A stretch of DNA of 24,070 bases from an uncultured Prevotellaceae bacterium (GTDB taxonomy: Bacteria; Bacteroidota; Bacteroidia; Bacteroidales; Muribaculaceae), in the NCBI GenBank assembly GCA_937904375.1, contig CALDIG010000167.1, positions 1 through 24,070 of the forward strand. Direction: 5' to 3'. Below are positions 21,527 to 24,070 of this stretch, in pieces; the first letter of the stretch is position 1, and each line of letters opens with the position of its first letter. Made by a program: the position numbers and the translations under genes. A model generated the notes under the pieces. That model did not search any database, was not told where the DNA came from, and saw only the letters and a program-made list of their open reading frames with translations.

Positions 21527-23536
21527 TTATTTCATATATTCATTGTGTGAGATGTTCTCTGGTTTCCACTTGTCTTTTGGTGTGGGACTTTCGGCAGGAT
21601 GCCCAATAACGATTGTGCAGAGAGGCACGAGATCCTCGGGGAGCTTAAGCACTGCCGAGACGGCGGCTACGCGTTCATCCATAGGATATAGTCCCGTCCA
21701 AACCGCACCGAGCCCTAGAGCGTGGGCTGCCAAGAGAATGTTCTGCGATGCCGCCGAGCAGTCTTGAATCCAGAAATCACGTCCTTTGCCTTTCATGGCT
21801 TTGTCCATATTGCCGCAAACGACGATGGCGAGTGCTGCATCTTCGAGCATCTTGCCATGACGGTTGGTGGCTGCCAACTCTCTCAACTTTGCCTTGTCGG
21901 TGATGGCGACAAAATGCCAGGGTTGGGCATTGACGGCGGTGGGTGCCGCCATTCCTGCCCGCAGCAGCGTCTCAACATCCTGCGGGTTGACAGGCTCATC
22001 AGTAAATTGGCGGATGCTGGTTCGCGTCATAATGTTGTCAATGACTGCCTGAGCACCGGCAGATGCTGGAGATGTGATTTTGCGAATCCAGGCAAACAGC
22101 TCGTCGAGGGCGTAGTCTCCGCTGTGCGGACGGTTCCATGCCAACAGATAGTCCACGTCCTTGCCGGTGTTCTGCAACTTCAGGGCGAGGTTAAGGGGTA
22201 TGGGGAACGAGGTGTCGCGGTCGCGAGAACCGTGGCGAATGTACCAGTGAGGCGCCACGTCGGTCTCGCCGTCGCCAATGAAGTTCATGGGGTTCAGCAA
22301 GCGCACGTTCTCACGGATGTCATCAGTGAGAACGGATCCTGTCTGCGCGGCGGCATATTCAGTGAAATTGACGCTCGTGCCGCTGGCATCGCCAAATTCC
22401 TCGTTCTCGCCCGAGGCTGCCTGCCCACACACGCCCTTGGTGTCGAAGGCGGGAGCTGTCTTAAGTGGTTGGGTCGAAACGACGTAATTCAGGTACTGCT
22501 CCATGTCAAGGTCGATGATGTACTCGCCAGCCTTCTTCCCTCCGCCTCGCATCATCGCAGGCATTTGTCCTTGTGGCTTTTGCTTGTCACCTGCCATTCC
22601 ACCATTGATGGGCGGTGCTCCAAAACCACTTTCGGCGTTGAATTTGAAGCCGATGCTGTCGGGGATGTCGGCGCCGGCATTCTTGGCGATCTGTGCCGAA
22701 CGTATCAACTCTTGCTTAATGAAATCAAGATAATTGTCGGCCGTCAGCGGGCTGCCGTCTGGAGTCCTCAGGTTCAAACTGTTGATGTATGCCGGGAACT
22801 TAGCCTTCAGCTCATTGCTCACCGCCAGCACATCGGGATTTCCATGCTGACGGGAATCGGTGCCGTTGTATAGCCATTCGTATGCCATATCGGCATGGTC
22901 AAGATCGGTGATGGGACAAAAACAGACGCTAGCAAACACATCGTCGCGCTCGTCGGCTGCTCCCATAGCCTGCAGCAGCGGCTCATAGGCAGGATTGTTG
23001 CCCGTGGCGCCCATAAGAGCCGACATCGCACCGCCGGCACTCGTTCCGTCGGTGATGATGCGCTCGGCATCACCCGGCATTTGTTTGTCGAAATGGCGCA
23101 GGTAGCGGATGGCGGCTTTCAGGTCGAGGATAGCTGCCGGTGCGCGCCCGGTGTAGGTGGTCCCTACAATAGAGTTGCGTCCCCGTGTGCCAGGAATCAC
23201 CACCACATATCCCTCCTGCAATGCCCTGCCTGTTGCGTCACCCGCTTGCGGCTGCCCTGCTTTTGACGCCATGTAGCCACCGACGTAAGTGCGCAGAAAT
23301 ATGGGAGTCTGCCCAGTAGCGCCATCAGGAACGTAGATGTTGATGGTCTGATAAACGGGGTCCTCCACATTCGTCACATAGAACTGCCCCTCATAGGCAG
23401 TGAACTTCACCTCGGTGCCGTCAACGCAGGTTAACGAAGACCGAACACCATTATCTGCATCAAAATTAAATGCCGACTGAGCCGAAACACCAACAGCGGC
23501 GAAGGCTCCAAGCAGTATTGCAATTACTTTCTTCAT
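21527..23536 (-). CDS. Secreted alpha/beta-hydrolase fused to a nitroreductase
   Basis: The product is 669 aa from ATG 23534-23536 (MKKVIAILLG), which begins a clear Sec signal peptide ending near 'VSAQ'; an upstream start at 23623 would sit in the promoter. Residues about 30-490 are a tannase-like hydrolase: Ser166 in 'GTSAGG' is the nucleophile, and 'NRPHSGDY' provides the His. Residues about 497-669 are a nitroreductase-family domain ('RTSIRQFTDEPV', 'AAPTAVNAQPWHFVAI', 'LGLGAVWTGLYP'), normally FMN-dependent. An export signal on a flavin enzyme is odd, and the pair may act together on plant phenolic esters (inference). It is the first gene of a two-gene operon. Confidence 0.88.
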   Translation of the reverse strand: MKKVIAILLGAFAAVGVSAQSAFNFDADNGVRSSLTCVDGTEVKFTAYEGQFYVTNVEDPVYQTINIYVPDGATGQTPIFLRTYVGGYMASKAGQPQAGDATGRALQEGYVVVIPGTRGRNSIVGTTYTGRAPAAILDLKAAIRYLRHFDKQMPGDAERIITDGTSAGGAMSALMGATGNNPAYEPLLQAMGAADERDDVFASVCFCPITDLDHADMAYEWLYNGTDSRQHGNPDVLAVSNELKAKFPAYINSLNLRTPDGSPLTADNYLDFIKQELIRSAQIAKNAGADIPDSIGFKFNAESGFGAPPINGGMAGDKQKPQGQMPAMMRGGGKKAGEYIIDLDMEQYLNYVVSTQPLKTAPAFDTKGVCGQAASGENEEFGDASGTSVNFTEYAAAQTGSVLTDDIRENVRLLNPMNFIGDGETDVAPHWYIRHGSRDRDTSFPIPLNLALKLQNTGKDVDYLLAWNRPHSGDYALDELFAWIRKITSPASAGAQAVIDNIMTRTSIRQFTDEPVNPQDVETLLRAGMAAPTAVNAQPWHFVAITDKAKLRELAATNRHGKMLEDAALAIVVCGNMDKAMKGKGRDFWIQDCSAASQNILLAAHALGLGAVWTGLYPMDERVAAVSAVLKLPEDLVPLCTIVIGHPAESPTPKDKWKPENISHNEYMK

Positions 23537-23586
23537 AGTCGTTTCATTTATATAAATACTAATACTGAATAGGGATAAACCCTGTG

Positions 23587-23618
23587 CAAATTTAATCAAA
23601 CGAAAATTATACACCAAA
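23587..23618 (-). promoter_or_regulatory. Promoter of the hydrolase operon
   Basis: On the minus strand TTTG (23615-23618), a 20-base spacer and TAAATTTG (23587-23594), a full Bacteroidota promoter. Predicted leader is about 44 bases before the start codon at 23536. Confidence 0.75.
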
Positions 23619-23672
23619 ATCATATTAAAAATAAATCACTTATAGCGTGCTTTTTTATTTGATTCTAAATCA

Positions 23673-24068
23673 TCAAGAATTTTTTTTGAAAACACAAATG
23701 CCCAAAGGTGGCACTTTTATATTTATACTGTTTTCTCTCCCGTTATAATTTATATTTTGACTTATTATCATATCTTGATTTATTATTCCGCTACCACCGT
23801 ATTTTAAATCATCGCTGTTAAAAATTTCTTTATAAAATCCAGCAAATGGTACACCTATTCTATGATTTAATAATGGTACAGGTGTAAAATTACAAACAAA
23901 AATAACAAAATCATTGGGACTTTTTCTTACGAAAGAAACTACACTCCTATCGGCATCATCACAATCTATCCATTCGAAACCTGCTTGTGTAAAATCATCG
24001 TACCATAAACACTCTTGCTCTAAATAAATTTTATTTAAATCTTTTATATAGTCATTAAATTTTTTATG
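23673..24068 (-). CDS. glgB: 1,4-alpha-glucan branching enzyme, C-terminal part (runs off window)
   Basis: The last 131 residues and stop are present. They match the C-terminus of bacterial glycogen branching enzyme (GH13): 'GFEWIDCDDADRSVVSFVRK', 'VCNFTPVPLLNHRIGVP', 'FNSDDLKYGGSG' and the final 'VPPLGICVF' are family signatures. The enzyme transfers alpha-1,4 chains to alpha-1,6 branch points; the catalytic part lies outside. Codon use is strikingly A/T-rich (AAA, AAT, TTA, ATA) compared with the neighbouring hydrolase genes, which suggests a different origin or recent transfer. No good terminator was seen after the stop. Confidence 0.9.
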   Translation of the reverse strand, partial: HKKFNDYIKDLNKIYLEQECLWYDDFTQAGFEWIDCDDADRSVVSFVRKSPNDFVIFVCNFTPVPLLNHRIGVPFAGFYKEIFNSDDLKYGGSGIINQDMIISQNINYNGRENSINIKVPPLGICVFKKNS

Positions 24069-24070
24069 AC

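Noticed and set aside
21722..22873. 383-codon plus-strand frame
   Set aside because: Antisense of the hydrolase-nitroreductase gene; composition is that of a shadow frame.
1..24070. CRISPR arrays, tRNA or rRNA genes, insertion sequences, retrons or diversity-generating retroelements
   Set aside because: No spaced identical repeats, no tRNA T-loop plus acceptor pattern, no transposase and no reverse transcriptase frame were found on either strand.

Overview
The window looks like a Bacteroidales chromosome (Prevotella/Bacteroides-like, inferred) carrying a tailed-phage prophage or prophage-like element. The evidence is the repeated promoter type TTTG-N18..20-TAnnTTTG (the Bacteroidota sigma factor consensus), the near absence of Shine-Dalgarno sites, and outer-membrane/periplasm-type lipoprotein and hydrolase genes next to the element. 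Almost every gene lies on the minus strand, so the element reads from right to left. The one clear plus-strand gene is the phage-type repressor at 19865-20227.

Right to left. 24068-23673 is the AT-rich C-terminus of a glycogen branching enzyme. 23536-20519 is a two-gene host operon: a secreted alpha/beta hydrolase fused to a nitroreductase, then a lipoprotein esterase. 20518-20228 is gene-free and carries paired ATAGACG repeats and long palindromes, and is probably the right end of the element. 20227-19724 holds the XRE-type repressor and its control region. 19723-15455 is the early operon: a small HTH-like protein, a LuxR-type regulator with a Cys cluster, a small basic protein, and a DnaG-like primase fused to a helicase. 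15454-15040 is gene-free and packed with CTACA/TGTAG iterons around an AT-rich core, a good candidate replication origin. 15039-7146 is the structural and packaging block: an unknown gene, a second unknown gene, ClpP-like prohead protease with scaffold-like tail, major capsid protein with a C-terminal Ig-like domain, putative tail tube, an unknown gene, a PLD-like protein, a small terminase-like protein, an unknown gene, and the large terminase. 7145-6762 is a gene-free run of perfect palindromes. 6761-2541 is the tail tape measure protein. 2540-1824 is gene-free and GC-rich. 1823-1251 is a phosphoribosyltransferase. 1012-455 is an exported protein. 270-1 is the start of a coiled-coil protein that runs off the window.

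The strongest regulatory observation is that two promoters about 18.7 kb apart, one for the repressor and one for the exported protein at 455-1012, share the same design: -33 TTTG, four bases, the palindrome CTCTA-N5-TAGAG, one base, then TAnnTTTG. This ties the left and right parts into one regulon and suggests that the exported protein is made in the lysogen, for example as a superinfection-exclusion or fitness factor. The exported protein's promoter is also enclosed by an 18-base inverted repeat, as an invertible promoter would be.

Missing from the window are a portal, integrase or transposase, tail-tip/fibre and lysis genes. The element may continue left of position 1, or it may be defective or a satellite. 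No tRNA, rRNA, CRISPR array, insertion sequence or reverse transcriptase was found.
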